Below, piece by piece: positions 1 to 11,333 of a stretch of DNA of 64,000 nt; the first letter of the stretch is position 1, and each line of letters starts with the position of its first letter. Origin of the DNA: Rhodeus uyekii (taxonomy: Eukaryota > Chordata > Actinopteri > Cypriniformes > Acheilognathidae); NCBI GenBank assembly GCA_037043235.1, contig JAWRVZ010000183.1, positions 186,001 through 250,000 of the forward strand, written 5' to 3'. The notes beneath the pieces were generated by a model that saw only the letters and a program-made list of their open reading frames with translations, was not told the origin of the DNA and did not search any database. Made by a program: the position numbers and the translations under genes.

Positions 1-1617
1 ATCTCTGCTTTGCAATAATGCAGTATTATGCTGTCATGTCGATAGCCCAATACGTGTTGATATCTGATCATGCTTTGTTGTATTTGTCTTAAAGGTTTAG
101 CAGCAGGCTGCTTGAGCTGATGTTTTTTGCCATGCCAATTAATCTTTTAATTGACTTAACTCTAATTTGAAACCTAAACTCTGTTTTTCCATTTTTAATT
201 TTATTTTCAAAGTATACTTGTTGGTCTGTTTTTGATCCCATAAACCAAAGGTCATCTAGATTTATTTTTACGAGTTAAGTGAATGCTGGTAGTTTCTAAA
301 GTAAGTGGGTATGTATTTGAGCTAGGGCTCCATATGTTGTCTGTGTGTAGATGGTTAGTCTCTAGCAGTAATTGAGGATGGCACCAAGCAGGGAAGGACA
401 CCCTGCCAGGCACCCACGTGCATGTCATTTCAGATCTGTATTAGAAAGATGTGTGTCACTAAAGTATAAGTATTTTTTCCAAACCAGTGATTCTCTTCTA
501 GATCCCATATGCCGCTCACAGGTAGACAGTGTATACATACAGTCATGATATAGGATTCCATGACTTATAGTTGGTTGGTTTTTGATTATTGCTTGTATAC
601 AAATAAAGTTATTTGATGTTTAATGTGGAGCAAGTTTTTGAACCGGTGAGATTTCACTTTTGGCAGGACTACCGAGTGCAACATCAAAATTTAAATTAAA
701 ACCAAGTGACTAACAATATTACTATTACAGTTGGGGTTGGTTAAGACAAATGTTTGATTTAATGGAAGGGATAACTAGAGAGACTAGTCGATTAAATGAG
801 AAAGCTGCTTCGAGTCGATTAAAAAGTTATGTAAACTTTACATATTTCTGCAGATTTAATGTTTTGCCTTATGTTTTTTACAAAGTCTGTTTATTGTCAG
901 ATTAATGTTAAATCTTGAAATTTATAAATTATTTTAAAGTGTATATCTGCTACAAAACAAAATTTAATTTCAACAGTTTCTGCATGCGTTTTCTTTGTGG
1001 TGCTTGCTGCGATTTCAGAGAAATGTTCTTTAAGAACACAGGCAAGGTGGAGTATTTTGAAATGGTTAACACAAGTATAAGTTAAGCTTGCTTAGGCTTG
1101 TTATACTACCTGTTATGAGAGAAAATAATGTATGAAATTTTACGTTTGATTATAGTATAAATATTATGAATGAAAATGACACTTTAACAGTTGCTATATC
1201 AACATCCTAACGATAATAAAATATGATTGTAATATATAGTTGTCAGTACACGTGAGTCTTTTCTTGCGATTTAGTCGCCCGTCATGTGTACGTATACTTT
1301 TGACATGAAAGAAATGCAAGAAACCCAGACATGCAAGAAACCCAGTGGTTTCCGTGGTAACGACCAACAATACATCAACATGCTGCATTACGTGGGATAA
1401 AATTGGTTTATAAAAGGCTATTATATTTTAACTTGCTGTTCTTGCACTGCCTGTTGACTCCATTGATTGAATAATTGTCTATAATGACAAATGTTGCTTA
1501 AGTGAATGCTCAAGTTTAATCACAACAAGTGCAATGCAAGGCCTCCGTTTCTCACATTGTAAGATCAGAAAATTGATTGATACAAGTGTTTTTAACTTTT
1601 TTTCTCTTTTTTTATAA
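1..1617. other. UBE2O intron 1 (part), no gene seen
   Basis: AT-rich unique-looking sequence without a convincing ORF, RNA gene or splice-framed exon. A short imperfect duplication (catgaaagaaatgcaagaaa, then catgcaagaaaccc) occurs near 1302-1345. Confidence 0.5.
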
Positions 1618-1621
1618 TATA

Positions 1622-1880
1622 CAGTGGAGTTCACTTATCTCGACTCAGTTAACTTGCCAACCCTATTATGTTGACGTTTTTGAAGTGGAACCGCCAAACT
1701 CCTTATTTGTCTTAGCATTTTTTTGTGGGTTATGTCGATTTGCTTGCGTCACCGAAATCCAGTATCTCGAGCACAAAAGAGGGACAAATTCGCCACTTCA
1801 CATGGTTATCTCATGACTGAGAGTTCACTGCGCATGCGCTGAGTTCGCGTTGCACGTGGATCGCTGTCAGTGTTGCAAAC
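1622..1880 (+). mobile_element. Single end of a pogo/Tigger-like DNA transposon
   Basis: Begins CAGTGGAGTTCACTTATCTC after a TA dinucleotide. About 250 bp is homologous, in inverse orientation, to 42292-42562, which ends with the reverse complement of the same terminus. A TA target and a CAGTNNA...TCTCG terminus are typical of the pogo/Tigger group, but no transposase is seen and the other end is missing. Confidence 0.55.
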
Positions 1881-3128
1881 TTAGCGCCTTTAATTTATAA
1901 TATATTTATTTATATTTAACGAGTTTTCAGACCACTCTTGCACAAATTTTGCACAATCCTGCTCTCTAGTGTGAACCAGTGGCCCAGTTTGGCAGTAGAT
2001 AGTATTTAACTCTACTAATTGCTTCATACATAATAAACATGATGATAGGAAGATTGAAAAAATTTTAATCCATGAAGGAATTTAAATAGTTTGGGGAAAG
2101 AGGCGTGTTCTTTTAAGGCGTGGCTCCTGTAGTGCTGCAGTGTGCAGCCTCTGCCTCTTTGGCCCATTGCACATGTACAGCATTTTGTTCATTTGCACAT
2201 GAAGTCTCAACAAACATACACTGAGCAGATTCTTATTGATCTTTGTAATCAAGCCTTTTTGGGCTTGGCCAGTGAAGGTTACTGAAAACTGAATATAGTA
2301 CGAGCCTGTTTTATTAAAAAAAAGTTCACAAATTCAAGACCATTATCCAGAATTACACTTTTTTTTTTTTTTCTTTTTTTTTCAAAGAATGAAAGCGAGA
2401 ACAAGATGTAATATACAGTAACCTAGTAAGTATGAAGCCCATCTGTTTTATTATTGTACTCTCAGTGACCCATTCACTTCTTTTTAGTCTGTGTGTGTGG
2501 ATGAGAAAGAGAGACATTGCTGGAAATGCTGGGATAGCTGCCCATTTCACTCTCCATGTCCCACCTGACTTCGCATTACTATATACTGCACTGCTTGGTG
2601 CTTTAAAAAAATGCCTGCTGGGAGCAGGAGCTGAACTCGAGCTATTTGTAATCGACTAGTAGAAGACTGTCACAATTTATAAAAAAACAGGATTTTTCTT
2701 TCTAGAACAGTCATGTTGTGAAATGACAACACTTAAAGAGTTTAATTTCGAAGTTTTTAGAATTTAAAATCTATTTTGGGGTCAAGGGTTGTTTTCGTGT
2801 GGAACTAACCTATGCAAAATAATTGTTTGGCCTAACTTCTAGGTAAACCCTTTATAACGTGTTCAAATGTATTGGTTTGCATGTGACTTAAGATATCATA
2901 TCATGATTGTTCCCACAGTTCTCTTCCTAAAAGTAGCATGTCCTTTTTAAGCAACTGTCTGCAGGATACACTCGAAAACAAATACCGCTTGATAAAGTAT
3001 CTAAATGTCTTTTAAAGAACACCATTGTCACTGTCAGTCTTTCTGTGTCTGTAGATCCACCCCACAGTTCATGAATAGAATTTTGTAGCACAGCTCACAA
3101 ATATCTATTTCTAGTATTATCACCGCTA
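1881..3128. other. UBE2O intron 1, no gene seen
   Basis: AT-rich intron with a T-rich run around 2358-2385. No exon, RNA gene or defined repeat boundary found. Confidence 0.4.
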
Positions 3129-3401
3129 AAGTCGGGCAAAAAAGTATTTAGTCAGCCACCAATTGTGCAAGTTCTGAATGAGAATTAAAAGAAAATCACA
3201 TTTTCAGATTTTTAAGGAATTTATTTGCAAATTATGGTGGAAAATAAGCATTTGGTCAATAACAAAAGCTCATCTTAATACTTTGCCAACAAAGGTTATA
3301 TAACAATGACAGGCAAACATTTTCTCCACAAGTCTCCACAAGGTTTTTACATACTGTTCCTGGTAGTTTGGCCCATTTCTCCATGCAGATGTCCTCTAGA
3401 A

Positions 3402-3620
3402 CAGTGGTCCCCAACCTTTTTTGTGCCGCGGACCGGTGCGAGGGAGATGGATGATGGGTCCGCTCGAGATTGTTGACTGGGGGGGGGGCTGGGTGCGAGC
3501 GCAAGCGAGACTGTTCAAACGCCTCCGTAGTCACAGCGCCACAGCCGCTTGCAGTAGCTCACGAATGCGCTCCGCGGCCCGGTACCATTTCATCGACGGA
3601 CCGGGGGTTGGGGACCACTG
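3402..3620. mobile_element. hAT-type MITE nested in the Tc1 element
   Basis: 219 bp, with terminal inverted repeats CAGTGGTCCCCAACC...GGTTGGGGACCACTG and an exact 8-bp target duplication CTCTAGAA at 3394-3401 and 3621-3628. The interior is CpG-rich (caagcgagact, gcgctccgcggcccggt). TIR type and 8-bp duplication place it in the hAT superfamily as a non-autonomous copy. Confidence 0.9.
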
Positions 3621-4060
3621 CTCTAGAACAGTGACGTTTTGGGGCTGTCGCTGGGCAACATGGATTTTCAACTCCCTCCAAACTCCTTTTCTACAGGGTT
3701 GAGATCTGGAGACTGGCTAGGCCACTCCGGGACCTTGAAATGCTTTTTACGAAGCCACTCCTTCGTTGCTTGGACGGTATGTTTGGGATCATTGTCATGC
3801 TGAAAGACCCAGTCATGTTACATCTTCAATACCCTTGCTGATGGAAGGAGGTTTTTACTCAAAATCTCACAATACATGGCCCCATTTATTCTTTCTTTTA
3901 CACTTTCTTTTTCATTCGTCCTGGTCCCTTTGCAGAAAAACAGCCCCAAAGCATGAAGTTTCCACTCCCATGCTTCATAGTAGGTATTGTGATCTTTGGA
4001 TACAACCAAGCATTCTTTCTCCTCCAAACACTACAAGATTAGTTTTTACCAAAAAGTTAT

Positions 4061-4374
4061 TGTGGTGAGCAGGGCGGGGTCGAGGGACCGTGAGAGCGTC
4101 ACGAGAGCCGGTGGCATGATTGGGAATGAGCGACACCTGCGAGCCACCGGTGTCTCTTGTCTCACGGAGGAGCGGAGACTTAAAAGGAGCGACGACAGTG
4201 AAAGCGAGAGAGGACCAGGCCTGGATTTTATGTTGTGTTTTGTGTGGGCGGCAGTCGACCGCGAGGGGCTGCCGCCATTACTTTCATTTTGAGTTTGTTT
4301 TATTTATCATTAAAAGTGTTTAAATGTCTGCCGGTTCCCGCCTCCTTCCTCCCTGAACGTTCAACATTGTTACA
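4061..4374 (+). mobile_element. Solo LTR nested in the Tc1 element
   Basis: 314 bp starting TGTGGTGAGCAGGG and ending ATTGTTACA, flanked by exact 5-bp duplications GTTAT (4056-4060 and 4375-4379). The TG...CA ends, 5-bp duplication and an internal TATC-ATTAAA-like stretch near 4307 fit a solo LTR left by recombination. Family unknown; probably Ty3/gypsy-like. Confidence 0.85.
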
Positions 4375-5043
4375 GTTATATTTTGGTTTCATCTGACCAA
4401 ATGACATTCTCCCAATGCTCTTGTGGGATCATCCAAATGCTCTCTAGCAAACTTCAGACTGGCCCGGACATGTACTGGCTTAAGTAGGGGATGCGTCTGG
4501 TACTGCAGGATTTGAGTCTCTGGCGGTGTAGTGTGTTACTGATGGTAACCTTTGTTACTTTGGTACTAGCTCTCTGCAGGTCATTCACTAGGTTCCCCTG
4601 TGTGGTTCTTTTGACCCCTCGTTGTGAGATCTTGCATGGGGCCCCAGATCTAGGGAGATTATCAGTGGTCTTGTATATCTTCCATTTTATAATAATTGCT
4701 CCCACAGTTGATTCTTCACACCAAGCTGCTTACCTATTGCAAATTCAGACTTTCCTGCCTGGTGCAGGTCTACAATTTTGTTTCTGGTTTCCTTTGACAG
4801 CTCTTTGGTCTTGGCCATAGTGGAGTTTGGAGTCTTACTCTGAGGTTGTGGACAGGTGTCTTTTATACTGATAACAAGTTCAAACAGGTGCCATTAATAC
4901 AGGTTGTTAACTTGTTACAGGTCTGTGAGACCCAGAAATCGTGCCTTTTTTTTGTAGGTTATCAAATCCTTATTGTCCACCATAATTTGCAAATAAAGTC
5001 TTTAAAAATCACACTATGATTTTCTGGAGAAAAAAAAATTCTC

Positions 5044-5937
5044 ATTCAAAATTACAGGCCTATCATCTTTTTAAGTGGGAGAACTTGAACAATTGGTGGC
5101 TGACTAAATACTTTTTTGCCCCATTGTATAATACTATTTTACTATGTAGGTAGACTAATTGCATCTGAAAAGGACTGCAGAGATTTTAGTTAAATTGATT
5201 AGAGTAAGAATGAAACTGGTCCCATTTTTGAGTCTGTAATGTGAAAATATCCCTGTATTGAATGCTACAGTTTAAACAATGAGATCAGATTCATGTCCCC
5301 TGAGATGTTTCTGGATGGCAGCTCATCAGAACACAACATGGATCCTGAATACATGATTTCAAACTAAAGGTTTCAATGTCCCATCTGTCTTTTGTCTTAT
5401 TCTATTTTTCCTTTGTCTCTTTTTCACCCCTGACTCAGCTATGGGGGTTGGTCTAACCCTATAGATTGTCCAATAGGGGAATGGATTAGAGCTGCAGACA
5501 ACGATTATTAATTCTATTTATTTAAAATATTTTTTTTTGCTGTTTTATTGTTTTGTTTTTTCTTTTTCGATTCGTCGACTAAGACAAAATACAGATGGGA
5601 CATTGAAACCTTTATTTTGAAATCATGTATTCAGGATCCATGTTGTGTCCTGATGAGCTGCCATCCAGAAACATCTCAGGGGACATGAATCTGATCTCAT
5701 TGTTTAAACATTTGTAGCATTCAATACAGGGATATTTTCACATTACAGACTCAAAATGGGACCAGTTTTATTCTTACTCAAATAAATGTAACTAAAATCT
5801 CTGCAGTCCTTTCCAGATGCAATTAGTCTACCTACATAGTAAAATAGTGTTATACAGTGGGGCAAAAAAGTATTTAGTCAGGCACCAATTGTGCAAGTTC
5901 TCCCACTTAAAAAGATGACAGGCCTGTAATTTTCATC
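5044..5937. repeat. Large inverted duplication, arms about 356 bp, spacer 180 bp
   Basis: Left arm 5044-5399 and right arm 5580-5937 are near-identical reverse complements (for example ctggatggcagctcatcag / ctgatgagctgccatccag). Each arm includes the outer end of a Tc1-like element plus about 270 bp of flanking sequence, so two Tc1 ends face outward from a palindrome. The spacer (5400-5579) is AT-rich. Confidence 0.9.
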
Positions 5938-6452
5938 ATAGGTACACTTCAACTATGAGAGATAAAATGAGAGAAAAAAATCCAGAAAATCATATTGTCT
6001 GATTTTTAAAGACTTTAATTGCAAATTATGGTTTATTTACAAATTATGTGCTCAATAGGATTCAGGTCTGGGGAACGGGTGAGCCAGTCCATAGCATCAA
6101 TGCCTTCCTCTTGCAGGAACTGCTGACACACTCCAGCCACATGAGGTCTAGCATTGTCTTTCATTAGGAGGAACCCAGGGCCAACCGCACCAACACATAG
6201 TCTCACAAGGGGTTTGAGGATCTCATCTCAGTAGTCAATGGCAGTCAGCCTACCTCTGGCAAGCACATGGATGGCTGTGCAGCCCCTGAAAGAAATGTCA
6301 CCCCACACCATTACTGACCCACCGCCAAACCGGTCATGCTGGAGGATGTTGCAGGCAGCAGAACGTTCTCCATGGCGTCTCCAGATTCTGTAACGTCTGT
6401 CATGTGCTCAGTGTGAACCTGCTTTCATCTGTGAAGAGCACAGGGTGCCAGA
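5855..6452 (-). mobile_element. Truncated Tc1-like DD34E transposase remnant
   Basis: Starts CAGTGGGGCAAAAAAG after TA and runs about 200 bp as Tc1 terminal sequence. It then holds a minus-strand transposase piece with LFTDESRF, FGGGSVMVWGDISFRGCTAI, KDNARPHVAGVCQQFLQEEG and RSPDLNPIE. From DNARPH Asp to the NPIE Glu there are 34 residues, the Tc1 DD34E spacing. Frameshifts and stops break it. The join near 6050 may unite two different Tc1 families. Confidence 0.75.
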
Positions 6453-6750
6453 AAGATTTTAAAATGTATTCTGTGTTTAATCGGAAGCCAATGCAATGTT
6501 GGGCTTATATGTTCACACTACTTGGTTCTAGTAAGAACTCGAGCTGCTGCATTTTGGAACAGCTGGAATTTGTTTATTAAGCATGCAGGGCAACCACCCA
6601 GTAGAGCATTACAATAATCTAGCCTTGAGCTCATGAACGTATGAACTAACATTTCGGCATTTGTCATTGAAATCTATGTCGTAATTTAGATATATTTTTA
6701 AGGTGGAAGAATGCGGTGTTAAAGGTACTAGAAATGTGGTTTTCAAATAG
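6453..6750 (-). mobile_element. L2-type LINE fragment (reverse transcriptase C-terminal region)
   Basis: Strongly similar, in the same orientation, to 54465-54765 of the L2 element at the right of the window (agattttaaaatgtattc, gaactcgagctgctgcattt, agggcaaccaccca). Truncated at both ends and non-coding. Confidence 0.8.
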
Positions 6751-8668
6751 TCTGCTTTCAACTCGTTTATTATCACGCTCTTGCTAAATATTATAACTAT
6801 AAATATGAATATACTCTAAATATTAATGTACATATTTTTATTTATTTTTTGTTTAAAAAAAAGACAAGAGTTTTTGGAAGGTTAGTAATGATTATTTTGA
6901 AGTCATGCAACCGTAGATTAGTTCATTTATAGCCAGTGTTTAGCTTTTTTACTGCTGCTGATTGCGTTTGTTTAATTTTAATTTTCGAAGATTATCGTAA
7001 AGAACAACTTCTAAGAATCATTAACGTTTGTTAGTAATAGAGCTTATTTTCTCCAATGGAAAAGTCTTATTGTTTATTTGTTTTTGAGGGAACCAGGATG
7101 ATGTAAACTTTCAGGTTGGCCTACAGAACTACATAATCTGAGCATCACTCCAGTTACTGAACTGATTATGATTATTACACTTTCATGCAAATTTTATCTA
7201 AAACTTGGAATTTAATAATGTTGACATGTTATATTATTTTATTTACACACTTTATCACTAAATGAATATTTAGATTTTGTAAACCGAGTTATCGGCTTTT
7301 TTGTTTTGAAGTTGGTTACATTTGGCCTTTGTTAGAGTAGGTCAGTAACAGAAACTCAAGGATGCCCCACTTAACAGATAGAGCTGTCCTGGTTCCAGAT
7401 TTAGTGTTTAACCCTGTACATACAGGTTTTCTTGTGTTCATGGATTACACATGCTCTTGATCAGATTTTTTTGCGTTATTTCTGCTGTAGTTTTATGACT
7501 GTGACAATCAAATTTTATTAAATTTTTCCAGGTCAGCAGATATTTAAATAAAAATTATACTTTTATATTTAAAGAATTTATATTGGATATCTGAATATCA
7601 ATTTAAAGAATTTTAATTGATATTCAGATCAAATAGAATCTGTTCTAAAAACTGTTTTTAAAACTTATTTCAAAACTTTATTATCTCGTGGGCTTGCGAG
7701 CCTGGCAAAAGTTTCCATCGAGGTTACCTAGAAAGGGGGCACTCGCGAGCACCCTTCTAAAACCTTAAGTGACAAATGGTACACACAGCATTGTGGCTAG
7801 TGTGAGTCCACAAGACCGCACAAGAAGTGTGCCATTTAAGAAGGGGGAACCAAGGTTATGGTCTTTTCTTTTGTAATTTTTATTTTTAATGTAAAAATGT
7901 TTTTTGCAGACTAATGCTATGAAGAGATTTTTTTATTTTATTATTATTATTATTTTTTGCTCTGATTAGGCAGGGCAAAGGGTATATGTGCTTGTGTTTT
8001 CAAATTAGTGGTGCCCCCCAAATGTAATATAAGAGGTAAAAATGCCCCAGTTTGTCTTGTTTTTCTAAGCGGTATAATAAAGCAACATATTGGTTTCTCC
8101 TCCTATTTTTTTTTACACAACGTTTGAATAAACAAAGTTAGTTGAGATCTAGATCTTGGTTGTAGTTGAATTAATCGTGTTTTTTTTCCCCCAATCAATC
8201 TTTAGCATCTCTAGTTGGTACTGATTTACTTTGGTTGGTAATGTGGGCTGTCGTGTCGTCTTATTCTACAACTCTACAATTCTTACATTTAAACTTTTTT
8301 TAAATGTAAGAATTTCCTTTTATAAAGGTAACAATTCCCCTGGAATTCAATTTAAGATGGTATCTCCACTCAATGAAAAGGGGAATTTCTGTCACTGCTG
8401 TGAATTAGCCACCGCACAGAATATGAAGAATACAAAGTTTTTGTAGTCAGCTATCCTCGACCGGCCTACAAATCAACTTTGTTACCAAAGCAAGAACACA
8501 GCAACATATCATCTAATCATTATCAACAAAATTCAAAGTAATCTATTCCCACCACAAATTAAATGTTATACATCTGTGATTTTAGAAAAATTGTTTGTTA
8601 GAAAAGAGTTAACAAGTGAAGAAAGTTAAAAGTCATGAGTTACTTAACACATCTCTCTTTCTTTGTAG
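6751..8668. other. End of UBE2O intron 1
   Basis: AT-rich intron. A 35-nt near-perfect hairpin lies at about 8279-8313 (ttcttacatttaaa / tttaaatgtaagaa). No exon found before the acceptor at 8667-8668. Confidence 0.5.
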
Positions 8669-11333
8669 CTCAAACTTGAAGATCGATCTATTGTGCCTAG
8701 AGACTTTGTCCGGCGAAGGAATTCGAATGTAAGTTATATTTTCATAACTTATAATTAAAGACAAAACAATTAACAGAATAATAGAGAAAAAAGTGTCTCA
8801 GAGGCTTAGACTTTACAAGAATGTCTAGAAGTATTAAAAGTCCTGTTTAGTATCTTTATTTTATTTTTTCTGACAGTGTGTAGTCTTTATGATAATAGTA
8901 TCAGTGCTTGAAGGTGTGGTTAAATTTTTTTTTTAAATCCTCCAGGATAAACAGTGTGGCATTGTGACTAACATAAACACAGAATGTGCAGTGAAACTTG
9001 TAGGAACCAACTGTGTTCTATATCCTGTAAATAGCAAAGACCTGCAGCACGTCTGGGTGAGTTTATGTATCCTTAAAAAAGAAAATCATAAATACAAATT
9101 TTCTGCAGGTGTTAAATAGTGCTCTATGTGGTTTTTCTTAACTTATTTTCTGTTAGTTAAAAAAAATTGTTCTAATTTTGTTCTTCTGTAAGAACAGAAT
9201 ACTACACTAGAGCTAAATAGTTTTGTTCTAGGACATAAAGCACACAATGCATGCACAAGTTTCCCTAATTACCATATGCACATTTATAAACCTCCATGTT
9301 GAATTCTCTTAATTCACATATAAATGCATACAAAGGGCACATTACAGTACAGATGGTACACAGGGAAGCGTGTGCATGCATTGTGGTATTTATGTCCTAG
9401 AACAAACCTATTTAGCTCTAGTGCAGTATGCATGTTTGTTCTTCTGTGCTTATCATATGTGATGAGCTCTGTTTAATTTCTGTGCATGTGTCAAATTTTT
9501 ATATATATATATATATAAAATATATTATATGTATGTATGTGAATCAAAGTCCAAATAAAATTTATTATCTTGGTAAAGGGAGGTTAAAGGGAATGCTAAT
9601 AATTTTTATTTGAGGGGGACATTTATTTTTTCTTGTTGAGGTAACATAACTGCACTGAAATGCAGTCAACTAATAATCATTTTCCAGAAAGTATTTTAAA
9701 ATTGATGACTAATAGATAGTTAACTAATTATGTATCTGTGTTTTGTTCTTGTCTACAGTCATTTATGTATGGTGACTACATTGTATATGATTTCTGGCTT
9801 GGAAAGGTGTATGATCTCAGCATTCAAATCATTGTGAAGCTTTCCAACGGTGCACGGTAAAATGATACACGATATCTTATGTCATGTCAATGTGGGTTAT
9901 GCAGTATGATGCTGAACATGTTAATACATCAGTCTTGTTCAAGTGCAGTCTTGTTCAAGTGCAACGTGCAAGCAGAGAAGAAAGAATAGTGCATAATTTG
10001 ATGAGACTTTTTAGGATTTGATCTGTACTGAAGTGTTTTTTTAATCACCCTATTTTTTTCACTGTAGATGTTCTATGAGTGAGGAAGATGGTGCAAAACT
10101 CTATGATATTTACCCTCACATCAGTGATGTGGTAGGTGCCAAGAATGTTTATGTTCTTGCCTGCATTATCAATTATGTTGTTTTTGATATTTACTAGGAT
10201 GGCCCTCTAATAGCCGACTAAACATTAGTTGATGAGAAGAGGCTTAGTTGACAAATTTTATTAGTCAGTGAGTTACAGAACAAAGAACTCCACAGGAAGT
10301 GGTGAAGTCATGCAGTCTGTGAGGGACAAATTGTTAACAGCAGGTATATGTTTACATAATTGCAGTATGTCAGACAGACAATCCAAACATTTTCCTATCA
10401 TCCTTTGACTTCAATTATGGCCTTTTGCAGTTTATTGCCCTAGCTCTGTGAACTGGTCATAAAAATGAACTGAAACTCAGTGTATAGGCTACTTGCCTCA
10501 TAGAGACGAGAAATACATCCATAGAAAACCTTAAATGTCTACTTTTAAACAAACCAGTTCTAATTGAAAACAAATACTTTATTTAATTTGTATTTCTCTC
10601 TAAAGGTGCGTCCAATGTATACTGCGGAGATGGCGAGTCAGCATTGTCAACTTCCTTTTCCAACTTTGTCTTTATTAACAATTAAAATGTGTCAATGCTA
10701 TTTTTTCGACACATTCATAATCATTAATGGCTTAAATGATAAATGTTTAGTTGAGGGCATTAGTAGAAATTTCATGGCAGTAGAAATATAATTTCAAGTA
10801 ATTTTTATTTACTCCAGTTTTATACTGTGCTATATAAAACCTTTTGTTTTATTTATGCATTATGTAGCAGTCTAAATCAGCTTGTTGAATGTGTCTCAGT
10901 GTGAAATGTTGTTCTTTCTTTTTACCTCAGGGTTTGTTCTTTGACGATGCCTATGGGTTCTATCCGGGTCAGGTTTTGATTGGGCCCTCAAAGGTTTTTG
11001 CCAACGTGCAATGGCTGTATGGTGTGAAGCCAGTTCTTAGTAAGAAAAGCAAGTTCAGAGTTGTTGTGGAGGAGGTAAGATGAAAGTTTGACACAGATGA
11101 GAGTTCTATGATTGGGAATATCATTACTAGAGGGAATAAAGAAACCAAATCAGGCTTCTGCTTTAAATCTCTATACGTTTTAATAATTTACATTTTAGTT
11201 GAGAAATCTGTATATAATTACAGGTTCAAGTGGTAGAGCTAAAGGTGACATGGATTACAAAAAGTTACTCTCCAAAGGGGTCAGACAGTGTCTTCCCACC
11301 ACCTTCAACCATCATACAGGAGGACCTTTGCAG
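8669..11333 (+). CDS. ube2o: UBE2O exons 2-7: N-terminal conserved region (CR1)
   Basis: Six exons encode about 195 residues, beginning LKLEDRSIVPRDFVRR and ending PPPSTIIQEDLCR. The block holds the family motifs YPVNSKDLQH, FMYGDYI, GFYPGQVLIGP and KSKFRVVVEE, matching the first conserved (SH3-like, substrate-binding) region of UBE2O. In mammals the first exon ends immediately before LKLEDRS, so everything before 8669 should be intron 1. The 9758 and 10067 acceptors split one arginine codon (CG|A), and the 11333 donor splits another (AG|G). Confidence 0.93.

Larger units (their letters stand above)
3129..5126 (-). mobile_element. Degenerate Tc1-like transposon with nested insertions
   Basis: The two ends are inverted copies of gggcaaaaaagtatttagtc (about 3133 and 5101-5122), flanked by TA. 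On the minus strand there are decayed transposase pieces: KTTDNLPRSGAPCKISQRG (DNA-binding/linker region, about 4640-4700), YYEAWEWKLHALGLFFCKGT (catalytic core, about 3900-3980) and AKLPGTVCKNLVETCGENV near the 3' end. Stops, frameshifts and two nested elements (3402-3620, 4061-4374) make it inactive. It lies in UBE2O intron 1, antisense to the gene. Confidence 0.85.

Noticed and set aside
5044..5937. Ordinary MITE with long TIRs
   Set aside because: The arms include the ends of two separate Tc1 elements and shared flank, so the inverted duplication is larger than a MITE.
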